Source of the DNA: Dongia rigui
GTDB taxonomy: Bacteria > Pseudomonadota > Alphaproteobacteria > Dongiales > Dongiaceae
Direction of reading: 5' to 3'
Assembly (NCBI RefSeq): GCF_034044635.1
Contig: NZ_JAXCLX010000003.1
Location: 186,001 to 250,000, forward strand
Length of the DNA: 64,000 nucleotides
Of this stretch, positions 7,847 through 17,600 are shown one piece after another. Positions within the stretch are counted from its first letter, which is position 1; the number at the start of each line of letters is the position of its first letter. The notes below the pieces were generated by a model, which saw only the letters and a list, made by a program, of their open reading frames with translations, searched no databases and was not told the origin of the DNA. The position numbers were made by a program, and so were the translations under genes.

Positions 7847-9013
7847 TTAGAGCTTGGGCGCCGGGACGAGGGCCGGATCCGGCGCCTCCTGCAGCACCAG
7901 TTCGCGGTTGCCTTTGACGACCTTCACCAGCGCCACCTGGCGCAGCGGCACGCCGTCGGTGCCCTTATAGGTGATGGTCGATGTGGCACCCTGGACATTC
8001 TCCAACTCGCGCACCGCCGCCCAGACTTTTTCACGCTCGACCGAATCCGCCTTCAGCACGGCGGCTTCCAGCACTTTGATGAGGTCATAGCCGATGGCGA
8101 TATAGATGGTGTCGGGATCAGACCCCGTCGCCGCCTTGTACTTGTTGTTGAAGGCTTCGAGCGGGCTGCCCGGCGCCGCAAAGCCGGCGGTCGAGAACAC
8201 CACACCTTCGGCGACGTCACCCAGCGCAAAGGTCGTCGGCGAATCGATGCCGTCCGAACCGATCACCGGCGCCGTGATGCCGGCCGCGCGCAGCTGCTTG
8301 ATGAAGGCCGGGAAGTCCGGCTCATAGGCGCCGGTCATGATGACGTCGGCGGCCGGCGACAGCGATTTGATCTTGGTGACCTGGGCGCTGAAATCCTGCT
8401 GGCCCATGGAGTAATTGTCTTCCCCCACCACCTTGCCGCCCAGCTTCTCGAACACCGTCTTGAAGTAGTTCGGCAGCATCGTATAGGAGGTGTCCGGCGA
8501 CATCAGCAGATAGGCATTCTTGTAACCGCTATCGATCGCGTATTTCGCCGAGACGGTGGTCTGGACGTTGTCGCCGGGGAAATTGGTGAACATGTGATCG
8601 CCCACCGCCAGCGGCAGGCTGGGCGACGAGGCGCAGGTCGAGAAGGCGGCGACACCCGCCGCTTGCGCCATCTGGCCGGCACCGATGGAAGGGTCGGCAT
8701 CGCAGGGTGTCACAAGGACCGAAGCGCCGTCATCGATCAGCTCCTGTGCCGCGACGGAGGTCTGCGCCGGGTCGGAGCGCGAATCCTTCAGCCTCAGCTC
8801 GATCTTGTACTTGCCGCCGATGCCGCCGGCGGCATTGATCTCGTCGATCGCCAGCTGCATGCCCTTTTGCGCCGGCACGTCGGCATAGGCGAGACCGCCG
8901 GTGAGGCTGATCGCGGCACCGACGACCAGATCGTCGGCAAGCGCCGGCACGGTGGTGAGACCGACAAGACCGGCAAGGCCTGCCGCTAGGATATGGGTGG
9001 GAACTCGCTTCAT
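7847..9013 (-). CDS. ABC transporter substrate-binding protein (LIV-type)
   Basis: This 388-residue periplasmic receptor captures the transported compound. The N-terminus MKRVPTHILAAGLAGL, followed by VPALADD, is a Sec signal peptide with cleavage expected after ALA. The mature part is a type I periplasmic-binding fold with the family start VVGAAISLTGGLAYADVPAQ and the IELRLKDSRSDP segment. The ATG at 9013 follows GGGAGAGGAG and overlaps the stop of the upstream LivM-LivG fusion. LIV-type receptors bind amino acids, amides and urea-like compounds. The hydrolases downstream suggest an amide or amino-acid derivative rather than leucine. Confidence 0.9.
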   Translation of the reverse strand: MKRVPTHILAAGLAGLVGLTTVPALADDLVVGAAISLTGGLAYADVPAQKGMQLAIDEINAAGGIGGKYKIELRLKDSRSDPAQTSVAAQELIDDGASVLVTPCDADPSIGAGQMAQAAGVAAFSTCASSPSLPLAVGDHMFTNFPGDNVQTTVSAKYAIDSGYKNAYLLMSPDTSYTMLPNYFKTVFEKLGGKVVGEDNYSMGQQDFSAQVTKIKSLSPAADVIMTGAYEPDFPAFIKQLRAAGITAPVIGSDGIDSPTTFALGDVAEGVVFSTAGFAAPGSPLEAFNNKYKAATGSDPDTIYIAIGYDLIKVLEAAVLKADSVEREKVWAAVRELENVQGATSTITYKGTDGVPLRQVALVKVVKGNRELVLQEAPDPALVPAPKL

Positions 9014-10887
9014 GACACGCTCCTCTCCCATGCAGATGGGTGGGCGGAATGGGCGCGGCCGATATAGGCCTCGATGACGATGGGGTCGTTCTGCACGTCG
9101 GCCGGTGTGCCGGCGGCGATCATCTGCCCCTTGTTGAGGACGACGATGCGGTCGCACAGACGCATGACCAATTCCAGATGATGCTCGACCAGCAGCAGGC
9201 CGAGACCGTATTTGTCGCGAATCTGCCGGAGCAAGGTCATCAGCGCCTGGGTCTCGGCGGAATTCATGCCTGCCGCTGGCTCATCCAGCATCAGATAACG
9301 CGGCTTCAGGGCAAGTGCCCGGGCGATCTCGACGCGGCGCTGCTCGCCATAGGCCAGGGCCCCAGCGCGGCGTTCGGCGAGATGCGCGACACTCAGTTCC
9401 TCTAGCGCTGCCATCGCCTCGGCACGGATATCGCCACCTCTGCCGCTGGCCGAAACCGCGACCTCGACATTCTCAAGCACGGTCATTTCCTTGAACAGGC
9501 GGATGTTCTGGAAGGACCGCCCCAGACCCAGCCGCGCGATGCGGAAGGCCGGCTTTCCCGCGACCGCCACACCATCCAGCGTGACCGACCCGCTGCTCGG
9601 CGGCACCGCGCCGGAAATGGCATTGAGCATGGTGGTCTTGCCGGACCCGTTGGGGCCGATGAGCCCCACGATCTCACCCGGCCGCAATTCGAGCGACACG
9701 GTATCGAGCGCCTTGAGGCCGGAGAAATTCTTCGAGACGTTCTCGACCACCAGCGCGCCGTCGCGCTTTTCGCTGACGAAGCTGGTGATCTTCGCGGCCG
9801 CCCTGGTGAAGCGATGCTTGAACCAATCGTCGACTTCCGCGAGACCCAGCATGCCGCCGGGGCGCTTATACATGACGAACAGAATGCCAAGCCCCAGCGC
9901 CAATTGCGTGAGACCGAACACCTGCGGCAGGCCCAGCGAGGGCAGGATCGGGCTTTCTTCCAGGCGCCTGGCCAGTTCCATCACCACGGTCACGACGCCC
10001 GTGCCGACGACGGCCCCGGTCACTGACCCGATGCCGCCGATGATCAGCATGGCAAGGATGGCAAAGGTATCGACGAAGAAGAACTTCTTCGGGCTGAAGG
10101 CGCCGAGGAAATGGCCGATCATGGCGCCGGCCACACCCATCATCATCGCCGAGATGACCCAGGCGATGAGGCGACGCCGGGCGATGTTGACGCCCATAGC
10201 CTGCGCCGCCAGCTCGTCTTCGCGTGCCGCGCGGATTTCGAGACCCGCCGGCAGGTCGCGGAAGATGCGCGCCGCCAGAATGGTGAGCGCCACCCAGAAC
10301 AGCAGCGAGGGCAAGGTCACCAGCCGGTCGACACCGAAGAAGGTCTGGCTGCCGCGGGTGAAATCGGTGGCGCCATTGAGGATGCTGTGAACGATGACCA
10401 GGAAGGCCAGCGTCGCGATCGAGGCGGCCGATCCGGTAAGGCGCGAGATCGGCGTGCCGACAACCAGCGCAAAAATCCCGATGACGACAAGGGTGACGAG
10501 GCAGGCCTCATTGAGGCCCATATGCGCCTGCGCCAGGAAGTCCGGCAGGTTGGGCAGGGTCATCGCCTTTTTCTCAGGCGTCATGGTGAGAATGGCCGAG
10601 AGATAGGCGCCAACGCCCATGAAACCCAGATGACCGAAGCTCATGATGCCGGAATTGCCGGAATAGAGCCCGTTCGCCACCACCGCGATGAGATTGATGA
10701 GGAAGATGATGGCGATGCGCTGCTCGGCCGAGCCCAGCAGATTGCCGGCCACCAGCGCCAGCAGCGCCACCGGCACGATCAGCACCAGCGCGCCGGCAAA
10801 GGCCGGCCGCGTGCGATTGAGCGCTGCAAGATCAACGAGTGGTGTGATCGCCCGTCTCCCGATCCAAACCTGTGAAAGCCATCCCAT
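9010..10887 (-). CDS. Fused ABC permease and ATPase (LivM-LivG fusion)
   Basis: The 625-residue protein joins two usually separate subunits. Residues 1 to about 340 form a LivM-type permease with many membrane segments and the NGLYSGNSGIMSFGHLGFMG motif. From about 370 onward lies a LivG-type ATPase: Walker A GPNGSGKTT near residue 407, the LivG-specific RIARLGLGRSFQNIRLFKEM segment, LAYGEQRRVEIARAL as signature, and LMLDEPAAGMN as Walker B. The fusion fixes a 1:1 ratio of permease and ATPase. The ATG at 10887 opens the leftward operon divergent from the RpiR gene, so the palindrome at 10953 may control both directions. Confidence 0.9.
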   Translation of the reverse strand: MGWLSQVWIGRRAITPLVDLAALNRTRPAFAGALVLIVPVALLALVAGNLLGSAEQRIAIIFLINLIAVVANGLYSGNSGIMSFGHLGFMGVGAYLSAILTMTPEKKAMTLPNLPDFLAQAHMGLNEACLVTLVVIGIFALVVGTPISRLTGSAASIATLAFLVIVHSILNGATDFTRGSQTFFGVDRLVTLPSLLFWVALTILAARIFRDLPAGLEIRAAREDELAAQAMGVNIARRRLIAWVISAMMMGVAGAMIGHFLGAFSPKKFFFVDTFAILAMLIIGGIGSVTGAVVGTGVVTVVMELARRLEESPILPSLGLPQVFGLTQLALGLGILFVMYKRPGGMLGLAEVDDWFKHRFTRAAAKITSFVSEKRDGALVVENVSKNFSGLKALDTVSLELRPGEIVGLIGPNGSGKTTMLNAISGAVPPSSGSVTLDGVAVAGKPAFRIARLGLGRSFQNIRLFKEMTVLENVEVAVSASGRGGDIRAEAMAALEELSVAHLAERRAGALAYGEQRRVEIARALALKPRYLMLDEPAAGMNSAETQALMTLLRQIRDKYGLGLLLVEHHLELVMRLCDRIVVLNKGQMIAAGTPADVQNDPIVIEAYIGRAHSAHPSAWERSVS

Positions 10888-10952
10888 GCAGCCTGTGCCG
10901 GCCGCTTGGCCTGTATAGTAGGATTTTCATTCTTGCTGTCAATTGCCGTTTC

Positions 10953-10968
10953 TGTAGTATTCACTACG
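10953..10968. promoter_or_regulatory. RpiR-type operator candidate (16-bp palindrome)
   Basis: TGTAGT-ATTC-ACTACG is an inverted repeat whose arms match those of the HexR-type operator except for the last base, with a 4-base spacer instead of 3. It lies in the divergent region between the LivM-LivG fusion and the second RpiR gene. A half-site-like TGTATAGTAGG precedes it at about 10912. If the RpiR protein starts at 10990, the site lies just upstream of its ribosome binding site. It is the natural autoregulatory and divergent control site. Confidence 0.45.
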
Positions 10969-10989
10969 ACGCGTTCCGGGAGGCGGAAA

Positions 10990-11946
10990 CTGAAAAAACA
11001 ACCAGCACATCCCATCACGATCGAACAGCGCATCCGCGCCCTGCTGCCGCAATTGACGCCCGGCGAAAAGCGCGCGGCGCGTGCCCTGCTCGCCGCCTAT
11101 CCCATTGCAGCCCTTGGCACCATCGCCGAACTGACAGCGCTCTCGGACGCTTCCGCGCCGACGATCCTGCGCCTCACCGCCAAGCTCGGTTTCGACGGCT
11201 ACTCGCATTTCCAGCGCGCGGTGCGCGCGGAAGTGCAGGAGAAGATGCAATCCCCCTTGTCGCTGATGGACAGCGCGCCGCGTGTGCCGACGGCCAAAAG
11301 CGGCTTCTTCGGCGGCTTCATCAACGACATCACCGCCGCCCTGCAGCGCACCCAGCGGCTGCTCGACAACGACGTGCTGGAAGATGCCATCGCCACCCTG
11401 GCCGACACCAGCAAGCGCATCCACGCGCTGGGCGGCCGCTCCAGCCATGTGCTGGCAAAGCACCTCGTCTTCCACCTGCACCAGTTGCGCCCCAGCGTCC
11501 ACGAGATCGCGGCCGGTTCCGTGCCGGTCTACCACCAGGCGGCGGATATGGGCCGCTCCAGCGTCATCGTCGCCTTCGACTTCCGCCGCTATGAACGCCA
11601 GAGCATCGACTTCTGCCAGCAGGCAGCGCGTGAAGGCGCCCGCATCATCCTGGTGACCGACCCCTGGCTCTCCCCCATCGCCGAGGTGGCGCAATGGGTG
11701 CTGCCGGTCGAGGTCGACGTCCCCTCGCCCTTCGATTCATCGCTTGCCGCCATGGCGGTGGTCGAGGCGATGCTGGCCGGCACGCTTGCCCGGCTCGGCC
11801 CCACCGCCCGCGAGCGCATGCTGCGCCTGGAACAGGGGGCGGGCATTGATAAGGTGATCGGCAGCGCCGAGAATACGGCGGGCGAAAAAGCGCCCCAGAA
11901 GAATAATCGGCAGAAGAAACCACAACAGCGGAGACCGTCGCGGTGA
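10990..11946 (+). CDS. MurR/RpiR-family transcriptional regulator with uncertain start
   Basis: The regulator has an RpiR helix-turn-helix near its N-terminus (TIAELTALSDASAPTILRLT) and a weaker C-terminal SIS-like domain (IHALGGRSSHVLAKHL and SVIVAFDFRRYERQ), then a basic tail. No ATG lies ahead of the HTH. I place the start at the CTG at 10990, which follows GGGAGGCGG. TTG codons at 10906 and 10933 would add a hydrophobic stretch unlike RpiR proteins and would put the operator-like palindrome inside the gene. Its stop overlaps the GTG of the glutamine-synthetase-like gene, so it is co-transcribed with the catabolic enzymes and probably controls them and the divergent transporter. Confidence 0.8.
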   Translation: MKKQPAHPITIEQRIRALLPQLTPGEKRAARALLAAYPIAALGTIAELTALSDASAPTILRLTAKLGFDGYSHFQRAVRAEVQEKMQSPLSLMDSAPRVPTAKSGFFGGFINDITAALQRTQRLLDNDVLEDAIATLADTSKRIHALGGRSSHVLAKHLVFHLHQLRPSVHEIAAGSVPVYHQAADMGRSSVIVAFDFRRYERQSIDFCQQAAREGARIILVTDPWLSPIAEVAQWVLPVEVDVPSPFDSSLAAMAVVEAMLAGTLARLGPTARERMLRLEQGAGIDKVIGSAENTAGEKAPQKNNRQKKPQQRRPSR

Positions 11947-13262
11947 GCCATCCATCCGACCTTGCCATCTTCCTCACCAATGATCTGACCGGCATCAGCC
12001 GCGGCCGCGCCTTTCCGGCTGCCGATCTAAAAGCGCGGATGCGCGCCGGCGTGGGCTGGGTCCCGGCCAACCTCGCCCTCACCCCCTTCGGCGTCATCGG
12101 TGCCAATCCATTCGGGCCCTTGGGCGATCTCAGGCTGCAGCCGGACAAGGATGCCGTGGGCTTCGACATGACCGGCCTCGACGGCGAACCCGACCTCAAA
12201 GCCTTCCTCTGCGACATCGTCGAGACGGATGGCTCGCCTTGGGGCGGCTGTCCCCGCGGCTTTGCCAAGAAGGCGCTGGGTGAACTCGAGCGCGAATTCG
12301 GCCTCACCGTCAAAGGTTCGTTCGAGCACGAGTTCTTCCTGCTCGGCGATAACGAGATCGGCGACGCCGCCTTCACCTTGCAGGATTTCCGCAGCCAGCA
12401 GGAATTCCTGGGCACCGTCATCGCCGCCTTGACCCGCGCCGGTGTCGAGCCGGAAATGATCCTGCGCGAATACGGCCCCAAGCAATTCGAAGTGACGATG
12501 AAGCCATCGCGCGGCCTTGCCGTCGCAGACCGCGCCGTGATCCTGCGCGAGATCACCCGCGACATCGCCCGCCAGTTCGGCCAACGCGCCTGTTTCGCGC
12601 CGATCATCGACCCCACCTCCGTCGGCAGCGGCGTTCATGTGCATTTCAGCCTGGAGACCCTCGACGGCAAGCCGGTGACCCATGACGCGAACCAGCCCGG
12701 CGGCATCTCTGCGCAAGTCGCGAGCTTCATCGCCGGTGTGCTCAAACACATGCCGGCGCTCTGCGCCCTCACCGCGCCCAGTGTCATTTCCTATCTGCGC
12801 CTGACACCGCATCGCTGGAGTGCCGGCTATAACAGCTATGGCTTCCGCAACCGCGAGGCGAGTGTGCGCATCTGCCCGGTCGACGACACGCCCGGCAACG
12901 ATATCTCCCGCCAGGTCCATCTCGAATTCCGCGCCAGCGATGCTACCGCCAGCCCCTATATGGTGCTGGGCGCCCTGCTCCGCGCCGGGCTCGAGGGCCT
13001 GCGCGCCAAGATGTCGGCACCGCCGCTGGTCGAGGGCGATCCGGCCGATCTGTCGGACGCCGAACTCAAGGCGCTCAACGTGCGTCGCCTGCCGGATTCG
13101 CTTTCCGCAGCCTTGGCCGAGCTCGATGCCGACCAGGTGGTTTCCGGCTGGCTCCCGGCGCCATTGCGCCAGGGTTATCAGGCATTGAAGACCGCGGAAA
13201 TGGAACGCGTCGCCAAGCTCGAGCCCCAGGCGCAATGTGATCTTTATGCCGGCTATTACTAA
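11943..13262 (+). CDS. Glutamine synthetase-family ligase (gamma-glutamyl-amine synthetase-like)
   Basis: The 439-residue protein shows the glutamine synthetase fold: FEHEFFLLG for metal binding, GSGVHVHFSL for the ATP/ammonia site histidines, and NREASVRI, the NRxxxxR-type motif that binds glutamate phosphate. It lacks the adenylylation-loop context of assimilatory GlnA and lies in a catabolic operon. By analogy with PuuA and related ligases it may join glutamate to an amine in an ATP-dependent step. The GTG start at 11943 overlaps the regulator's stop, and the next gene starts inside its last codons, showing tight translational coupling. Confidence 0.85.
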   Translation: MSHPSDLAIFLTNDLTGISRGRAFPAADLKARMRAGVGWVPANLALTPFGVIGANPFGPLGDLRLQPDKDAVGFDMTGLDGEPDLKAFLCDIVETDGSPWGGCPRGFAKKALGELEREFGLTVKGSFEHEFFLLGDNEIGDAAFTLQDFRSQQEFLGTVIAALTRAGVEPEMILREYGPKQFEVTMKPSRGLAVADRAVILREITRDIARQFGQRACFAPIIDPTSVGSGVHVHFSLETLDGKPVTHDANQPGGISAQVASFIAGVLKHMPALCALTAPSVISYLRLTPHRWSAGYNSYGFRNREASVRICPVDDTPGNDISRQVHLEFRASDATASPYMVLGALLRAGLEGLRAKMSAPPLVEGDPADLSDAELKALNVRRLPDSLSAALAELDADQVVSGWLPAPLRQGYQALKTAEMERVAKLEPQAQCDLYAGYY

Positions 13263-14577
13263 TCAAGGCCTCATCGCCCGCGATGCCGCGTCGGTTGCCG
13301 GCATCGAGAAGCTGCGCTTCGGACCCTTCGCCATTCAATCGGGCGAGGGCAACACCCTCATCACCGAGGATGGCCGGCGCCTCATCGACTTCTCCGCCTC
13401 TTGGGGTGCGGCGAGCCTCGGTCATGGCCATCCGGCCATCGTCGAGGCGGTGACGCGCACGGTACGGCACATGCCCAGTGCCAGTATCCTCTCGACGACG
13501 CATGAACCCGGCGTGGCGCTGGCCGAGAAACTCCTCTCCCTCACGCCGGGGGGCGAGGATCGCCGCGTCTGGTTCGGCCATTCCGGATCGGATGCCAACG
13601 AGACCATCATTCGCGCTGTCGAAGCCGCGACCGGCAAGAAGCGCGTCATCGCCTTCATCGGCGCCTATCACGGCGGCACGGCGCTTTCGATGTCGGTCTC
13701 CGGCCACACTGCACAATCGCATGCGGCGCCGCGGCCGGGGTTGTTCCTGCTGCCATACCCCAACATCTACCGGCCGCATTTCCCCGGCCATGTTGGCGAG
13801 GTGGCGCTGGCGCAGCTCGATTATCTGCTGGCGACCGTCTGCCCGCCGCATGACACGGCGGCGATCATCTTCGAGGCCATCCAGGCCGATGGCGGCCTGC
13901 TCGTCCCGCCGCCCGGCTTTATCGCTGCCATCGCCGAACGCGCCCAGCGCCACGGCATTCTGCTGGTCTGCGACGAGGTGAAGGTGGGCCTCGCCCGCAC
14001 CGGCATGATGCATGCGTTTGACGCCGATGGCATCACACCGGACCTCATCAGCTTCGGCAAGGGCCTCGGCGGCGGTCTGCCGCTCTCGGCCGTCGTCGGA
14101 CCCGCCAGCATCCTTGACCGTACCACCGCCTTTGCGATGCAGACCCTCTGCGGCAATCCGGTCAGCTGTTCCGCGGGCCTCGCAGTTCTGGAAACGATCG
14201 AGCGCGAGAAGCTCGCCGGCAACACGGCCGCACGCGGCAAACAGATCATGGACGGCCTGAAGAAGCTGGCCGAGAAACATCCCCTCATCGGCGATATTCG
14301 CGGCCGCGGCCTCGCCATCGGTGTCGAGCTGGTGGCCAACCGCACGACCAAGGAACCGGCGGGGAAGGCCTGCCAGAAGATCGTCTACCGCTGCTTCGAG
14401 CTCGGCCTGCTCGTCTTCTATGTCGGCATGAAATCGAACGTGCTGGAACTGACCCCGCCTTTGACCCTGACGGAGGCCGAGGCGGCAGCGGGGCTTGCCA
14501 TTCTCGACCAGGCCATTGACGACGTCACCCAAGACCGCGTACCGGATGCGGCGATCGCCGCCTATGCCGGCTGGTAA
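13246..14577 (+). CDS. Class III PLP-dependent aminotransferase
   Basis: This 443-residue enzyme belongs to the aspartate-aminotransferase-family class III group (omega-amino acid, GABA and acetylornithine transaminases, glutamate-1-semialdehyde mutase). Motifs are FSASWGAASLGHGHP near the N-terminus, GHSGSDANE for cofactor phosphate, VCDEVKVGLARTG with the PLP Asp, and FGKGLGGGLP with the Schiff-base K272. The ATG at 13246 overlaps the end of the ligase gene; a GTG at 13237 is possible. It probably removes the amino group of the compound processed by this operon. A second, phospholyase-like aminotransferase domain is encoded in the next gene. Confidence 0.88.
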   Translation: MPAITNQGLIARDAASVAGIEKLRFGPFAIQSGEGNTLITEDGRRLIDFSASWGAASLGHGHPAIVEAVTRTVRHMPSASILSTTHEPGVALAEKLLSLTPGGEDRRVWFGHSGSDANETIIRAVEAATGKKRVIAFIGAYHGGTALSMSVSGHTAQSHAAPRPGLFLLPYPNIYRPHFPGHVGEVALAQLDYLLATVCPPHDTAAIIFEAIQADGGLLVPPPGFIAAIAERAQRHGILLVCDEVKVGLARTGMMHAFDADGITPDLISFGKGLGGGLPLSAVVGPASILDRTTAFAMQTLCGNPVSCSAGLAVLETIEREKLAGNTAARGKQIMDGLKKLAEKHPLIGDIRGRGLAIGVELVANRTTKEPAGKACQKIVYRCFELGLLVFYVGMKSNVLELTPPLTLTEAEAAAGLAILDQAIDDVTQDRVPDAAIAAYAGW

Positions 14578-14621
14578 AGAATAGCCGTTAAGCCAAACGC
14601 CAAAGCAAAACGAAAGTAGCC

Positions 14622-17600
14622 ATGTCCGTTCTCACCTCCCTGCCGCCCGCCTTCCCCGTCGATAAGGTCGAGGCAATCGTCGACAGTCTTTATGGCTTGA
14701 ACGGCAGCTTCGCGCCGCTCGACAGCGAGCGCGATCAGAACTTCCGCCTCACGGAAGCGAATGGCCAGAGCTGGGTGGTGAAGATCGCCAATCAGGCAGA
14801 GGATGTGCAGGCGCTCGATTTCCAGGCAGCACTCCTGCGTCACGTCGCCGAGCTTGATCCCGCCTTGCCCTTGCCGCACCTGAAACCCACCCTCAATGGC
14901 GAGATCCTCGGGCGCTGCACCAGCGCTGAAGGCACGCCGCATTTCGTGCGCGTCGTCGGCTGGCTGCCGGGCAAACCCTTCGCCAAAGGCCACAAATCCA
15001 CGGCGCTTTTTGCCAGCTTCGGCGAAACACTGGGTCGCCTCACCAAGGCGCTGCAAGGCTTCGGCCATCCGGGTGCCGCGCGCGATTTCGATTGGGACGT
15101 GGCCCAGGCCGGAAAATCCCGCGCGCGTCTTGCTTATATCGATGAACCCGAACAGCGCGACATCGTCGAATACTTCCTCGACCGGTTCGACGCGCATGTG
15201 GCGCCGCGCCTCAAGCGCTGCCGCGCCCAGGTCATCCACGGCGATGCCAATGACTATAACGTGCTGGTGGACAGCGCGACGGGTGAGCAGATCGCCGGCA
15301 TCATCGATTATGGCGATGCCATTCATTCGCCGCTCATCAACGAGCTCGCCGTCGCCGCCGCCTATGCCATCATGGACCGCGATGCGCCGATCGATGATGC
15401 CGGCACGATGGCAGCGGCCTTCCACCGCGCCAACCCGCTGCAAGCGGAAGAAATCGATCTGCTCTTCGATCTCATCGCCGCGCGGCTGGTCATCAGCGTC
15501 ACCATGTCGGCCTCACGCAAGGACCGCTCGAAGGACAACGCCTATCTCTCGATCAGCGAGGCGCCGGCCTGGAACCTGCTGAAGCGCCTGCGCGCCATGG
15601 ACCCGATCATCGCCACCGGCCTGCTGCGCCAGGCTTGCGGTTTCGAAGCCGTGGCCGGTGCTAAGGCTGTCATCGCCTGGCTGCAGGATAATCGCCGCAG
15701 CTTTGCCCCGGTCCTTGACCAGGCACCGGCGACGATGCGCAAGGGCCTGGTGCCCTTCGGCGACAAGACGCATCAGATCGCCATCGCCTCAGCGGCGCGC
15801 CGCCCGCTGGAAGCCGAGAAGCTCTGGGCCGAGATCATGGCCAAGGACGGCATAGATCTCGGCGTCGGACCGTGGGGCGAGGACCGCCCGGTCTATACGG
15901 CGGACGCCTTCGCCTCGACCTTGAGCACGGGCCAGCGTCGCTCGCTCCATCTCGGCCTCGATCTCTTCCTCGACGCCGGCGCCAATGTGCGTACGCCGCT
16001 GCCGGGCAAGGTCGTCGATATCTATGTCTCCGACCTGCCGCTCGATTACGGCCATGCCATCCTGCTGGAACACACTCCGGCGCCCGGCATCACCTTCTGC
16101 AGCCTGTGGGGGCATTTGAGTGCGGAGAGCGCCAAGGCGGTGAAAATCGGCGACGAGATGAAGGCCGGCGCTGTCGTGGGCCAGATGGGACCGAACACCG
16201 AGAATGGCGGCTGGCAGCCGCATGTGCATCTGCAGCTCATCGCCTATCGCCCAGAGAAGGCCGCCGATGTGATCGGTGCCGGCGAACCGGGCTATGCCAA
16301 GGTCTGGGCCGAGCTCTTCCCCAGCCCCGCAGCGTTTGCCGATCTCCCCGCTGAAACCTTCACCAAGGCCGGCCGCGCAGCGGACGATCTTCTCAAAGTC
16401 CGCAAGGAGAAGCTGGTTCGCAACCTCTCCATCTCCTACAAGACGCCGATGAAGATTGTGCGGGGTGAGGGCGTCCATCTCATCGACGATCGCGGCCGCG
16501 CCTATCTCGATTGCTACAACAACGTGGCGCAATTGGGCCATGCCAACCCTGAGATCGTCGAGGTGCTGGCGCGTCAGGCGGCGCTCCTCAACACCAATAC
16601 CCGCTACCTCCACGACAACATCATCGCCTATGCCGAAAAGCTCACCGCGACCTTGCCAAAGAACCTCACCGTCGCCGGTTTCGTGTGCAGCGGATCGGAG
16701 GCGAACGACCTCGCCTTGCGTCTCGCGCGCAACTATACGCAGGCGCAAGGGACGGTGGCGCTCGACTGGGCCTATCATGGCCATCTGTCGTCGCTGATCG
16801 AGATCAGCCCCTACAAGTATAAACGCAAGGGCGGCAAGGGCCGGCCGGCAACGACCGGCGAAGCGATGCTGCCCGACGCCTACCGGGCGCCGGCCGATTG
16901 GCCCAAGGCGGAGATCGCCGCGCGCTATGCCGCCAGTGTCACCACGGCCATCGACCAGTTGGCGCAAGCCGGCCATAAGCCCGCGGCCTTCATCGCCGAA
17001 TCCCTGCCAAGCTCCGCCGGGCAGATCGTGCTGCCGCAAGGCTATCTCAAGGCAGCCTACGCCGCGGCGCGCAAAGCCGGTGCGGTCATCATCGCCGACG
17101 AAGTGCAGATCGGCTTCGGCCGTGTGGGCTCGCATATGTGGGCCTTCGATTCCCATGATGCCGTGCCGGACATCGTCACCATGGGCAAGCCCATCGGCAA
17201 CGGCCACCCCATGGCGGCGATGGTGACGACGCGCGAGATCGCCGACGCCTTCTTCAACGGCATGGAATATTTCAACACCTTCGGCGGCAATCCCGTGTCA
17301 TGTGCCGTGGGCTTGAAGGTGCTGGAGATTCTGGAACGCGATCGCCTCCTCGCCAACGCGACTCGTCTGGGGCAAAGCCTGATCGCGCGCATGTCAAAGC
17401 TGATGGACCGCCACGACCGCATCGGCGACGTGCGCGGCCAGGGCCTCATGCTGGGCATCGAACTGGTCGAGGACCGCATGACCAAGGTGCCGGCCACCGA
17501 TTATGCCGGCCGCATCGTCGAAAAATGCCGCCAGCTCGGCGTGCTGCTCGGCACCGACGGCCCCCATGACAACGTCATCAAGATGCGCCCCGGCATGATC

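Noticed and set aside
12027-13235. 402-codon open frame opposite the glutamine-synthetase-like gene
   Set aside because: The sense strand carries all ligase motifs; the antisense product has none.
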